Shown: positions 14,974 through 24,140, numbered from the stretch's first letter. The stretch: 37,471 nt of DNA from Tissierella creatinini (GCA_005046945.1 SUSS01000026.1:1-37471), one strand, 5' to 3'. Numbers and translations: made by a program. The notes: generated by a model from the letters alone, not told the origin.

Positions 14974-16252
14974 TCCTTGAATCTAGCAAAAATATTATAA
15001 TTAAGAATACAATAACGGTTTCGAATAGGTCTCCTCTGGAATTTACATCAGATACAGGTTGCTTTACTTCTCTTTCTTCTTCCTCTATATCAAACAACTC
15101 CTTAAGGTCTAGCATTCCCGCACCTTGGCTTTCCTTAGGATCCTTCAACATTAAGCAGGCATCGGTTAGCTTTTCTTTATATTCCTGTGGAGATAGGTCT
15201 CCATATCTATTGAACAAAAGAGCAAGTGAGCCGCTGACTAGAGGTGTAGCCATGGAGGTTCCGCTCAAGGAGGAATAACCATTTAACTCAGTATTAGACA
15301 AGGAATTTATATTTACCCCCGGAGCCACAAGGTCAGGCTTTTGTATACCTTCTGCAGTAGGTCCCCTGCTGGAAAAGCTGGCAATAGTATCATCATTTAT
15401 ATCTATGGTTCTCTTATCGTCTACTGCACCTACGGTGATTACTTTTTTAGAGACACCCGGTGATAATATGGTTTTGATGCCGGGTCCGCTATTGCCTGCA
15501 GCAGTTACTACTACAAGACCTGCATCAACACAATTTTCTACGGCTCTAACTAAGGGGTCCTTATCGGGGCTTATATTTGAAGGAGTGCCAAGGGACAGAT
15601 TTATAATTTTAATATTGTATTTATCTTTGATTTCAATTACATAAGACAATGCAGAGATTATATCTGATACTGAACCTCCGCCGTTTTTATCTAAGCATTT
15701 AATTGCCACTATAGTTGCACTGGGTGCAAGGCCTTTATACTTACCATTAGATGAATAGCCATTTCCGGCAATAATTCCTGCAACATGAGTGCCATGGCCA
15801 TTGTCATCATAGGCTTCAGTCTTTCCATTTACAAAATCCTTAAAAGCCACAACTCTATTTTGGGGCTTTATAAGGTCATCATGTGAGGCAACTCCAGTAT
15901 CTATGACTGCAACTCCGATTCCCTTGCCTTCATATCCCTTTTTATGGGGAAAATCTGCATTCATACTTGGCAAGGCCACATCCAGTAGTGAATAGACGCT
16001 GGAATCAAAGCTAATATAATCTATCTCCGGAGTGGTGGAAAGTCTATATATTATTTCAGTGGAAACATTTCCTGCAAGACCGTTAATTAGAGGTAAGTCG
16101 GTTTTAACACTAGATGATAGTTTGGTAATATTATTTAATAGACTTTCACTATTTTTTTTAAATTGAATAATGACAGGGACTTCCTCTATGGATTGTGCAA
16201 GTATTTTGGCATTTAGAATAGGACAAAGCTTGTCGATAATCATTTTTCTCAC
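14969..16252 (-). CDS. Subtilisin-like serine protease with C-terminal membrane anchor, no signal peptide
   Basis: 427 residues from a GTG at 16252, chosen because GGAAGGTGG lies five bases upstream. A GTG at 16261 overlaps that site and an ATG at 16243 is rather far. The S8 catalytic triad is complete: Asp118 (AVIDTG), His153 (GHGTHVAG), Ser333 (GTSMATP), with oxyanion Asn254 (AAGNSGP). An N-terminal inhibitor-like region (VPVIIQFKKNSES) precedes the catalytic domain. There is no signal peptide, yet the last residues are a hydrophobic helix, VIVFLIIIFLL, suggesting a tail anchor. It may be exported by another route, or act inside the cell. The stop lies inside repeat copy D. Confidence 0.85.
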   Translation of the reverse strand: MRKMIIDKLCPILNAKILAQSIEEVPVIIQFKKNSESLLNNITKLSSSVKTDLPLINGLAGNVSTEIIYRLSTTPEIDYISFDSSVYSLLDVALPSMNADFPHKKGYEGKGIGVAVIDTGVASHDDLIKPQNRVVAFKDFVNGKTEAYDDNGHGTHVAGIIAGNGYSSNGKYKGLAPSATIVAIKCLDKNGGGSVSDIISALSYVIEIKDKYNIKIINLSLGTPSNISPDKDPLVRAVENCVDAGLVVVTAAGNSGPGIKTILSPGVSKKVITVGAVDDKRTIDINDDTIASFSSRGPTAEGIQKPDLVAPGVNINSLSNTELNGYSSLSGTSMATPLVSGSLALLFNRYGDLSPQEYKEKLTDACLMLKDPKESQGAGMLDLKELFDIEEEEREVKQPVSDVNSRGDLFETVIVFLIIIFLLDSRI

Positions 16253-16305
16253 TCTTACCACCTTCCTTGTTCTATTCTATGCATGTGATTTATAATTGTT
16301 TACAT

Positions 16306-16341
16306 AAAAAAACCCTTCAGTCATTTGACCGAAGGGTTTTA
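16306..16341 (-). terminator. Terminator of the P-type ATPase gene
   Basis: The stem AAAACCCTTCGGTC/GACTGAAGGGTTTT on the minus strand is followed by TTT, 13 bases after the stop codon. Confidence 0.85.
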
Positions 16342-16353
16342 AAACTCTACTAA

Positions 16354-19038
16354 TTATTTTTTGCCCTTTACAGCCTTTACAATTTCTCCAACTACTAGTG
16401 GAATGAAAGCAAAGGACAATACTATTTCCCAATCTGTAATTCCCAATGGGAATGTATAGAATATGTCTTGTAGGAATGGTACATAAAGTACCAATAACAA
16501 TAATCCAAAGGCAAATGCTGTTGCAAGTACCATTGACTTATTAGAGAATATTCCTATCTTAAGCAAAGTAAACTTTTGTGATCTGCTTGAATAAGCTCTC
16601 AATAACTCGGCAGTTATAAGTGTTGTAAATATTATTGTTCTTGCATGCTCAATGCTTTGCGGATATTTTTGCATTCCCCAATAATAAGCTAGTAATGAAC
16701 CACCTGCGACTGCTATACTTTGGAATATTATATTTACCATCATACCACGGTCAATAATAGGTTCGTTAGGATCTCTAGGTTTTTGATTCATTATATCCGG
16801 CTCGCCCTTTTCAACACCAAGAGCTAAAGCAGGGAAACTATCTGTTACAAGGTTTAACCATAATAATTGTATAGGTAATAGTGGAACTGGCCATTTTAAT
16901 AAAATACTTACGAATACAAGAATTACTTCACCGATATTACATGATAATAGGAAGAATACAAATTTCTTAATATTTGAAAATATTATTCTACCTTCCTCTA
17001 CAGCTGCAACTATACTTGCAAAGTTATCGTCTGTAAGAATCATCTCTGCAGTGTTTTTCGCAACGTCTGTACCAGTTATACCCATGGATACACCGATATC
17101 TGCCTTCTTAAGTGCAAGTGCGTCGTTAACACCGTCACCTGTCATGGCTGTAATATCTCCATTATCCTTTAATGCGGATACTATTCTTACCTTATGTTCA
17201 GGGGATACACGAGCATAAACCTTTGTATCTTTAACAACTTCTCTTAATTGTTCATCTGTTAAATTATTAAGCTCTGCACCCATCATAGCTTGATCTTCTC
17301 TTTCAGCCATACCTAAGTCCTTAGCTATAGCAAAAGCTGTTTCTTTGTAGTCACCTGTAATCATTACTGTATTAATGCCGGCTTGCTTACAAAGTTTAAT
17401 TGCTTCCTTAACTTCAGGTCTAGGAGGGTCTATCATACCACTTAAACCTACGAAGGTTAGATTGTTTTCATTTACGTCTGAAGTAATTCCTTCCGGTAAT
17501 TTGTCATATTCCCTACTAGCATAGGCAAGTACTCTTAGTGCATCCTTAGCAAAGCTTGAGTTAGCTGCAAGTGCTTTTTTCTTCATATCCTCAGTAAAGG
17601 TTACTACTTCATTATTCATTAGTACATGAGTACATCTGCTAATAATAATATCCGGAGCTCCTTTGGTAAATCCTATGACTTTCCCAGGTATAAAATTGGA
17701 ATGGAACGTAGTCATCATCTTTCTATCTGAGTCAAATGGCAATTCTTCAATTCTAGGGAACTTATTGTTTATTTCCTTACGAGTGATACCTGCTTTTCCT
17801 GCTAGAGTTACAAGAGCACCTTCTGTAGGGTCTCCAAGAACTCTATATCCTTCCGTTGTCTTTTCGATTTGTGCATCATTTGCTAGTATTGCTGCTGATA
17901 ATAGAGTTTGAAGACTTCCAACTTTATCTACAGTTATCGTTTGACCCTTAAGGACGAAGTCTCCCTTTGGCTCGTATCCGCCACCTGTTATATCCAGTAC
18001 TGTATCGTCTGTATATACTTTAGTAACAGTCATTTCATTTTGTGTTAAAGTACCGGTCTTATCTGAACAGATAACTGATGTAGAACCAAGGGTTTCAACA
18101 GCAAGTAGCTTTTTAACTATAGCATGACGTTCAACCATCTTGTTCATACCAATGGAAAGAACTATGGTAACTATGGCTGCAAGTCCTTCAGGAATAGCTG
18201 CAACTGCTAAAGAGATAGCTGTCATGAACATTTCAAGGGCGCCTCTACCTTGAAGCATGCCTATTACGAATACTAAAACAACTACTGCGATTGTAACAGT
18301 ACCAAGAAGCTTACCAAGTTGGTTTAACTTCTTTTGTAGTGGAGTAAGTTCATCTTCAAAGGTTTGAATCATTGTAGCAATCTTACCTATTTCAGTATCA
18401 TGGCCTGTACCAACTACAACTGCCTTGCCTCTACCATAGTTAACTATGGTTGACATATATGCCATATTTGCTCTATCTCCAAGTGAAACCTCGGAATCTA
18501 ATACTAATTTGCTATTCTTCTCTACAGGAACTGATTCCCCGGTTAAGGAAGCTTCTTCAATCTTAAGATTTGAGCTCTCAACAAGTCTTAAGTCTGCAGG
18601 GATTATGTCACCTGTTTCAATAACTACTATATCCCCGGGTACCAAGGTGTTAGAAGGAACGATTTCAGGTTTTCCATTTCTTACTACCTTAGCATTAGGA
18701 GAAGCCATTTTCTTCAATGCCTCAAGTGATTTTTCTGCTTTACCTTCTTGATAAATACCTAAAGTTGCATTAACTACAACTATAGCTAAAATTACAATTG
18801 CATCCTTTACTTCTCCAACAAATATAGAAATGAGTGCTGCTGCGATTAGAATTAGAATTAAGAAGTCTGTAAACTGTGCAATAATTTTAGACAATAGACC
18901 CTTCTTTTCTTCTTCCTTTAATTCATTGTGGCCATATTTAGATAGCCTGGATTCAACCTCTGCGGAGGTTAAACCGTTTTCTAAGTCTGTACTAAGTTCC
19001 GAAATGAGGTCGTTCTCATTTCTTTGGTACCATTCCAT
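16354..19038 (-). CDS. P-type cation ATPase, Ca2+-type; Mn2+ likely from its riboswitch
   Basis: 894 residues with P-type landmarks: N-terminal cation-ATPase domain, PEGLAA in M4, the phosphorylated Asp326 in SDKTGTLTQ, KGAPD in the nucleotide domain, TGDGVNDA in the hinge. M6 contains LNLVTDS, the Asn...Thr-Asp ion-binding arrangement of Ca2+ pumps (SERCA/PMR1-like), and there are ten or so membrane helices. The start is ATG with GAAGGGG upstream. A yybP-ykoY riboswitch precedes it. That riboswitch senses Mn2+, and ATPases of this group linked to it are known Mn2+ exporters, so Mn2+ (perhaps also Ca2+) efflux is the most likely role. Confidence 0.9.
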   Translation of the reverse strand: MEWYQRNENDLISELSTDLENGLTSAEVESRLSKYGHNELKEEEKKGLLSKIIAQFTDFLILILIAAALISIFVGEVKDAIVILAIVVVNATLGIYQEGKAEKSLEALKKMASPNAKVVRNGKPEIVPSNTLVPGDIVVIETGDIIPADLRLVESSNLKIEEASLTGESVPVEKNSKLVLDSEVSLGDRANMAYMSTIVNYGRGKAVVVGTGHDTEIGKIATMIQTFEDELTPLQKKLNQLGKLLGTVTIAVVVLVFVIGMLQGRGALEMFMTAISLAVAAIPEGLAAIVTIVLSIGMNKMVERHAIVKKLLAVETLGSTSVICSDKTGTLTQNEMTVTKVYTDDTVLDITGGGYEPKGDFVLKGQTITVDKVGSLQTLLSAAILANDAQIEKTTEGYRVLGDPTEGALVTLAGKAGITRKEINNKFPRIEELPFDSDRKMMTTFHSNFIPGKVIGFTKGAPDIIISRCTHVLMNNEVVTFTEDMKKKALAANSSFAKDALRVLAYASREYDKLPEGITSDVNENNLTFVGLSGMIDPPRPEVKEAIKLCKQAGINTVMITGDYKETAFAIAKDLGMAEREDQAMMGAELNNLTDEQLREVVKDTKVYARVSPEHKVRIVSALKDNGDITAMTGDGVNDALALKKADIGVSMGITGTDVAKNTAEMILTDDNFASIVAAVEEGRIIFSNIKKFVFFLLSCNIGEVILVFVSILLKWPVPLLPIQLLWLNLVTDSFPALALGVEKGEPDIMNQKPRDPNEPIIDRGMMVNIIFQSIAVAGGSLLAYYWGMQKYPQSIEHARTIIFTTLITAELLRAYSSRSQKFTLLKIGIFSNKSMVLATAFAFGLLLLVLYVPFLQDIFYTFPLGITDWEIVLSFAFIPLVVGEIVKAVKGKK

Positions 19039-19185
19039 AAAACCCCTTCTTTCTTTGTGAATTAACGTATAGATGAATCTCTGCTTCCATCATACATCGT
19101 TTTGTTGTGTGCTGCAATTGACATGCAAGAGTCTTTAATACTATTATACCTAAATATCAAGTAAATAATAATTAGTAGTATAAAC

Positions 19186-19297
19186 AAAAAAAGACCATTG
19201 CTTATGCGAATCCATAAACAAAAGTCTTGCTCCCGAGTGGGTAGTTAGCCGGGGTTTACCCGTATTGACGACTAACTATTTATAGCTACTCCCTTTT
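19186..19297 (-). promoter_or_regulatory. yybP-ykoY (Mn2+) riboswitch with terminator
   Basis: On the minus strand: AAAGGGAGTAGCTA (near 19296), GTCGTCAATACGGG (near 19260), CCCCGGCTAACTACCC, CTCGGGAGCAAGAC, then a long hairpin pairing AAGAC with GTCTT, enclosing GCATAAGC, and a T run (ending near 19186). This is the recognisable yybP-ykoY layout. Mn2+ binding would prevent termination and raise the ATPase. Confidence 0.88.
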
Positions 19298-19306
19298 GAT
19301 ATGATT

Positions 19307-19335
19307 ATTATATCTTCAATGCATAATTATGTCAA
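19307..19335 (-). promoter_or_regulatory. Promoter of the Mn riboswitch-ATPase transcript
   Basis: Minus-strand TTGACA (19330-19335) and TATAAT (19307-19312) have a 17-base spacer, a perfect consensus. The promoter lies inside an inverted repeat (TATATCTTCAAT...ATTGAAGATATA) adjoining repeat copy C. Confidence 0.8.
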
Positions 19336-19356
19336 TAAAAATTATGTATTGAAGAT

Positions 19357-19546
19357 ATAACGAGTTGAAGATATCCCCCACTTCTTAAACGATTAAATCG
19401 TTGCGGTAGTGTGATGTCTTGTTACACAAGACTTCTGATACCTAAATTGGCGTGTACCAATTATATTTAACAGGCGGTGAGTCCTAATCTCCCACCTCGT
19501 TTCAGTGGTGTGATGAAATTGCTACGCAATTTCTTCCGTTACTTAA
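19357..19546 (+). repeat. Modular hairpin repeat, full copy (C), reference copy
   Basis: Outer ends: ATAACGAGTTGAAGATATCC and CTTCCGTTACTTAA. Inside are units with small hairpins: ACGATTAAATCGT (19389-19401), GTCTTGTTACACAAGAC (19416-19432) and GAAATTGCTACGCAATTTC (19515-19533), separated by conserved GYGGTAGTGTGATG, TTCTGATACCTAA and CACCTCGTTTCAGTGGTG blocks. Stem sequences differ between copies and units, but pairing is kept. No reading frame is present. Function unknown; see the findings. Confidence 0.8.
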
Positions 19547-19557
19547 GGCATTATCAT

Positions 19558-19586
19558 TTGACATTGACCTTGAATTATTAGATAAT
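19558..19586 (+). promoter_or_regulatory. Promoter of the wal operon
   Basis: TTGACA (19558-19563) and GATAAT (19581-19586) are separated by 17 bases, 30 bases before walR and just after repeat copy C. Confidence 0.75.
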
Positions 19587-19616
19587 TTAAGTAACGAAAA
19601 AGGTGAGGGGATTCTT

Positions 19617-20309
19617 ATGAAGAATAAAATATTAGTAGTTGATGATGAGAGAGCTATTGCTGATATAATAAAATTCAACTTAGAAAAGGAAGGTCATGTG
19701 GTAAACACAGCTTTCGATGGGGAAGAGGGACTGCTTAAGACTTTCTCTTGGGAGCCGGACCTTGTTTTATTGGACATAATGATGCCTAAAAAGGATGGAT
19801 TTCAGGTCCTGAAGGAAATAAGAACTAAGAAACAAACTCCCGTTATAATGCTTACTGCAAAGGAGGAAGAGGTGGATAAGGTCCTTGGACTTGAACTTGG
19901 AGCGGATGATTATGTAGTAAAGCCTTTCAGCATGAGGGAGTTGATGGCTAGGGTAAAAGCAAACTTAAGAAGGATGGATTTTTCCAACTCATCTAACCTT
20001 TCAAATGGAGACCTTATTGAAATTAATGGTCTTGAAATAGATTTAGTTAAGTACGAAGTAAGAAAGAATGGGAAGGTCCTAGAGCTAACCTTAAGGGAAT
20101 TCGAACTCTTAAAGTTTTTAGCTTCTAGCACTGAGCAGGTATTTTCAAGGGAGCAGCTTCTTGAAGAAGTGTGGGGCTATGAGTATTACGGCGACATTAG
20201 AACCGTGGATGTTACGGTTAGGAGACTTAGAGAAAAGATTGAGGACCCTAATGGTGAATTTAAATATATCTTGACTAAAAGAGGGGTAGGATACTACTTT
20301 GGGAGGTAA
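19617..20309 (+). CDS. walR: Response regulator WalR (YycF-type)
   Basis: 230 residues, OmpR/PhoB class. Receiver domain with the acidic pair at Asp9-Asp10, phospho-acceptor Asp53 in LLDIMMP, and Lys in VVKPFS near 102; then a C-terminal winged-helix domain with TVDVTVRRLREKIE and the wing TKRGVGYYFG. It is the DNA-binding half of the WalRK system that controls cell-wall hydrolysis and remodelling in Firmicutes. It lies three bases before walK. WalR-box-like sites occur at 22110-22126 and 35190-35207. The start is ATG with GAGGGG upstream. Confidence 0.93.
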   Translation: MKNKILVVDDERAIADIIKFNLEKEGHVVNTAFDGEEGLLKTFSWEPDLVLLDIMMPKKDGFQVLKEIRTKKQTPVIMLTAKEEEVDKVLGLELGADDYVVKPFSMRELMARVKANLRRMDFSNSSNLSNGDLIEINGLEIDLVKYEVRKNGKVLELTLREFELLKFLASSTEQVFSREQLLEEVWGYEYYGDIRTVDVTVRRLREKIEDPNGEFKYILTKRGVGYYFGR

Positions 20310-20312
20310 CAT

Positions 20313-22091
20313 ATGATATCCAGTATAAAATGGAGATTTGTTTTCGTTTATTTTTTGCTGGTATTTATTGCAATGGCCATAGTAGGGATTTTTATAGTTG
20401 GAAGGTTGGAAGACCAACAGATAAAGGCAGTCACTAGGGATATGGAGCAAGAGATTCAGAGCATATCATCATCTATTTCAGACAATGACTGGCTTGAAAA
20501 CGCGAGTGACATTCAAAACACTATAGATGAGTGGCCCTTAGGAAGTAACCAAACTCTCTATGTAATTTATGATGAGGATATACCTACTATTATTGCATCA
20601 AATGCAGAACAGAAAGAAAATGTTGTTGGTTATAACGCCCTGTCAAATAAATATATAGATCCTATTATAGTGCAGACAGCCTTCAATGGAGATAAGGGCG
20701 AGTCCATCATCGAGGAATTGAATGAAAACATAATCAATAAACACCTATCCTATCCGGTTTATTCCAGTATGGGTAAGCTTAATGGCGTATTATATATGAC
20801 CTATAACCTTGAAAATGTATATAATACAGTAAATGAATCTAAAACTATACTTACAAGTGCAACCTTTCTAGCACTTGGAATTACCATATTTTTAGGTTTT
20901 CTTATTGCATCCTCTATAACTGAGCCCATCAGAGATGTAACTAAAAAGGCTGAAGAGATGGCAATGGGTGACTTTGACCAATTTGTAGATGTAAAGTCCG
21001 ATGATGAAATAGGTCAGCTTGCATCCATGTTTAATCATCTTACCTTGAAGCTAAAGGAAACAATTCAAGATATGGACCTTGAAAGAAGTAAATTAGACAC
21101 TATATTTAACTACATGGCTGAGGGTGTAGTTGCAGTTGATACAAATGGCTACATAATTCACGTGAATCCTATTGCTATGGATATACTTGGCTTAGATGAA
21201 GGTCTGAGCTATGGAGAAGAAAAGATAGACTTACTTAAGCTAAATATCCATAAGATAGATTATACAAAAAAAGAAAACTTAGAGGGCTCTGTTACCACAA
21301 AAATAAACTCAAAGGTCTATAAGATTAAATATGCTCCCTTCAATAACGAAAAAAACATCGTAGGGGGCCTTATTGTAGTATTTCAGGATATCACTCAGGA
21401 GCATAAACTAGATAATATGAGAAAGGAATTCGTAGCCAATGTAAGCCATGAGCTAAAGACACCTATTACTACAATTAAGTCTTATACTGAGACCCTTTTG
21501 GATAATGAATTGGATAAGGTAATAAGTCAGAAGTTTTTATCTGTAATAGATAGTGAAAGCGATAGAATGGCTAGGCTTGTTAGGGATCTTCTTCAATTAT
21601 CCAATATAGATTATAACAAGACCAATTGGAAGAGAACTGAAGTTTCAATATGTGATATGATAAGAGATATCATATCCAAATTAGATCTTCTTATAAAGGA
21701 AAAAGACCACAAGTTAGAATTAGACTTGAGGGAGAATTTACCAAGCGTTATAGTAGATAAAGATGGTATGGAACAGGTAATACTAAATATAATCTCCAAT
21801 GCAATTAAATATACTGAGAATAATGGTAAAATAAATATAAGCGTATATTCAATAGATAAGGAGCTTGTTATAAAGGTTAAGGATAATGGTATAGGAATAC
21901 CTAAGGATGATCAGCATAGAATATTTGAAAGGTTCTATAGAGTTGAAAAGGGTAGGAGTAGAGAAATGGGTGGAACTGGATTAGGCCTATCCATAGCTAA
22001 AGAAATAATAGACGCCCATGATGGAAGGATTGAAATCAATAGTGTACTTGAAGAGGGAACTGAGGTAACTTTAACTCTACCACTGGTGTAA
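20313..22091 (+). CDS. walK: Sensor histidine kinase WalK (YycG-type)
   Basis: 592 residues. Membrane helix at about 8-30, an extracellular sensor region to about 178, second helix at about 182-203, then HAMP, a PAS domain (LDTIFNYMAEGVVAVDTNG...), HisKA with phosphorylated His379 in SHELKTPITT, and an HATPase domain with N box NAIKYTEN, DNGIGIPKDD and GGTGLGLS. This is the full domain set of WalK. It is the partner of the adjacent walR. GGGAGG lies seven bases before ATG. Confidence 0.93.
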   Translation: MISSIKWRFVFVYFLLVFIAMAIVGIFIVGRLEDQQIKAVTRDMEQEIQSISSSISDNDWLENASDIQNTIDEWPLGSNQTLYVIYDEDIPTIIASNAEQKENVVGYNALSNKYIDPIIVQTAFNGDKGESIIEELNENIINKHLSYPVYSSMGKLNGVLYMTYNLENVYNTVNESKTILTSATFLALGITIFLGFLIASSITEPIRDVTKKAEEMAMGDFDQFVDVKSDDEIGQLASMFNHLTLKLKETIQDMDLERSKLDTIFNYMAEGVVAVDTNGYIIHVNPIAMDILGLDEGLSYGEEKIDLLKLNIHKIDYTKKENLEGSVTTKINSKVYKIKYAPFNNEKNIVGGLIVVFQDITQEHKLDNMRKEFVANVSHELKTPITTIKSYTETLLDNELDKVISQKFLSVIDSESDRMARLVRDLLQLSNIDYNKTNWKRTEVSICDMIRDIISKLDLLIKEKDHKLELDLRENLPSVIVDKDGMEQVILNIISNAIKYTENNGKINISVYSIDKELVIKVKDNGIGIPKDDQHRIFERFYRVEKGRSREMGGTGLGLSIAKEIIDAHDGRIEINSVLEEGTEVTLTLPLV

Positions 22092-22109
22092 CTTAATCTT
22101 AATTACTCT

Positions 22110-22142
22110 GTAATACATTTGTAACATAAATGTTATATACTA
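22110..22142 (+). promoter_or_regulatory. WalR-box-like site and -10 before the secreted gene
   Basis: TGTAAT-N5-TGTAAC (22110-22126) fits the known WalR consensus TGTWAH-N5-TGTWAH. A TATACT -10 lies at 22137-22142, so the site would overlap the -35 region, a position suited to activation. Confidence 0.65.
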
Positions 22143-22219
22143 AAATTACAGTAAAATAGATTTGATTTAAGTAACGGTCTTAAAGGCAAATAAATTTAAT
22201 GTAAAAAGGAGGGAGAAGT

Positions 22220-22687
22220 ATGTGGAAAAGAATTGTAGCCTGCATTATGATAGCACTAAGTATTATTACTTTTACAAATTTTTCTTATGCTACTAATGTA
22301 GTTGGTACGACTAAATATGAGATTCTTAACCCTGAAAAGGTATCTTATTCAACTAGGGATAGAGTTGTTCTTATAAATGGCAAGGCTCCTTCTGGAACAG
22401 TGGTAACCTTAAATGTTTATGGCACTACAGACTTAACTAGAAGTAAATTCAATTTAGATACGTTGCCTGGCGAGAAGGATTATATTCTCTTATTATCAGA
22501 GAAAGTTACATCAGGAAATCTTGGCTTATTTCAAAAACAGCTAGATTTAGTAAAGGGAATAAATAAGATTGTTATTAACTTTGGTGTAGAAGGTGTAGAA
22601 AACAAAGAAATTATAGTATACGTTTATAATAGAAGCTTATTAGTAATAAGAGAAAGTAACAATATAGTACTTCCATTGTTGAAGTAA
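22220..22687 (+). CDS. Small secreted protein of unknown function in the wal operon
   Basis: 155 residues. A signal peptide covers about residues 1-24 (positive start MWKR, hydrophobic core, cleavage near SYA-TN). The mature part is strand-rich with repeated VVTLNVYG/IVINFG-type segments, suggesting a beta-sandwich (Ig-like) domain facing the outside. The start is ATG with GGAGGGAG upstream. It sits between walK and walH, a place with no standard gene in Bacillus, and has its own WalR-box-like promoter. It may be a substrate or an extracellular modulator of WalK; I do not recognise a family. Confidence 0.75.
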   Translation: MWKRIVACIMIALSIITFTNFSYATNVVGTTKYEILNPEKVSYSTRDRVVLINGKAPSGTVVTLNVYGTTDLTRSKFNLDTLPGEKDYILLLSEKVTSGNLGLFQKQLDLVKGINKIVINFGVEGVENKEIIVYVYNRSLLVIRESNNIVLPLLK

Positions 22688-22708
22688 GAGAAAATAGGAG
22701 ATGATTTG

Positions 22709-24130
22709 ATGAAAGAGAGAGCTAAGACCATCCTCCTATTTCTTTTGGTATTTTCTAGTGTTTATATGACATCTAAACTATGGATAAAATTGCCTGATAA
22801 ACTAGGCAATTTTTTTAAAAGCAATGAAGTTTTATCTGCATCTTATGAGCTTTCGGATATGATATCTCCATCAAAGTATTTGTTGAATTTTGGAAATAAG
22901 AACCATACAATAACCTATGATGATTCCAAGTATGATATTTGGGTGAATTCAAAAATTCTCCTGTCTAGTGTCTTGGAAGATGAATTTATTTCTGTAGATG
23001 AAATAACCAAAGATCAATATCTTAATTTTCAAGAGGAAAGGTCTATAGTTTTTTATTTTCCTGAGGAGTTAAACACTTATATTCTAGCTAAAACATGGGA
23101 TGTTAAATCACCTAATAAAGTTGCGGATGCTATTCCTAATATAGTAGAAATCTACATGTATTTAGGGAATGGGAATCCTTTTTTTGTTTTTAGCGATGAA
23201 AATAGGTATGTTTTAGTAAAGGGGGAAAATATCGACAACTCCCAATTAAAAGATGAATTAACTCAAATCGATGAGGCTAAACTATATGACTACTACTATT
23301 CAATGCGTGAAATATATGGTATTGAGAATGACATATATATTCCATATAATACGGATTATAGACTGTCCACTATCCATTTTAGCAATGAATTGGTAAACCA
23401 AGATGATAATGAGAAAAGACAATTAGCTGTAAGGTTTTTTAATAAGAATATTGACTATATTAGGGAGATAGTGGAGAGTAATGGTTCTACTATATATGTT
23501 TTAAACAAGAGGGTATTAAAACTAAATTCAAATGGGACATTAGATTACTTTCAAGCCCTTGAAGAAACCATAGAGGAGAGGAATTTATACACCAGCCTGA
23601 TTACAGCAGCTGATTTTATCACTCATAAGACCTCTTCCCAAAAGAGCATATACTTATCTAATATCGAAACAATACAATCTGATAATAGTAAGGGATATAG
23701 GTTGTCCTTTAAGTATAGAATTAGGGGTATACCGGTCCTCCTAGGGAACAGGGAAATTGGGGATTATATTCAAATTGAAGTGTTTAATAACCACATAAGA
23801 AGCTATAAACAGCTTACAAGAACTGAAGATGATATGGGACTTAGCACAAGGCTGGAAAGCAGGAGCATGATGTCATCCATTGATATATTAGATAATAATT
23901 ATGATTTTTTGGAAAAGGAATATTTGACGCAAATGAATAAGACCAAGGAAGAGGTTGGAGATAACATTACTCAAGAGGTATTAGGTCTTGTAGATGATAT
24001 AAATTTGGCATATTATGATCCTAACCTAAAGGACCAAGGGGAAAGACTTATTGGAGTATGGGCAGTTAGGTTTAATAACCGAATTTATGCCTTCAATGCA
24101 TATACAGGGAATTTAGTATTTGAAAGATAG
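22709..24130 (+). CDS. walH: WalH (YycH) family regulator of WalK
   Basis: 473 residues from the ATG at 22709; AGGAG is eight bases before it, and a TTG one codon earlier is less likely. It has one N-terminal membrane helix (AKTILLFLLVFSSVYMTSKLWI), then a long extracellular YycH domain with the usual late segment, GERLIGVWAVRFNNRIYAFN. In Firmicutes WalH and WalI modulate WalK through membrane-helix contacts. It is followed after 10 bases by walI. Confidence 0.86.
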   Translation: MKERAKTILLFLLVFSSVYMTSKLWIKLPDKLGNFFKSNEVLSASYELSDMISPSKYLLNFGNKNHTITYDDSKYDIWVNSKILLSSVLEDEFISVDEITKDQYLNFQEERSIVFYFPEELNTYILAKTWDVKSPNKVADAIPNIVEIYMYLGNGNPFFVFSDENRYVLVKGENIDNSQLKDELTQIDEAKLYDYYYSMREIYGIENDIYIPYNTDYRLSTIHFSNELVNQDDNEKRQLAVRFFNKNIDYIREIVESNGSTIYVLNKRVLKLNSNGTLDYFQALEETIEERNLYTSLITAADFITHKTSSQKSIYLSNIETIQSDNSKGYRLSFKYRIRGIPVLLGNREIGDYIQIEVFNNHIRSYKQLTRTEDDMGLSTRLESRSMMSSIDILDNNYDFLEKEYLTQMNKTKEEVGDNITQEVLGLVDDINLAYYDPNLKDQGERLIGVWAVRFNNRIYAFNAYTGNLVFER

Positions 24131-24140
24131 ATGGTGAAAA

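Noticed and set aside
19357-19546. CRISPR array or tRNA cluster in the repeat copies
   Set aside because: Units vary in length and order, have no constant repeat/spacer rhythm, and no tRNA cloverleaf or T-loop sequence was found.
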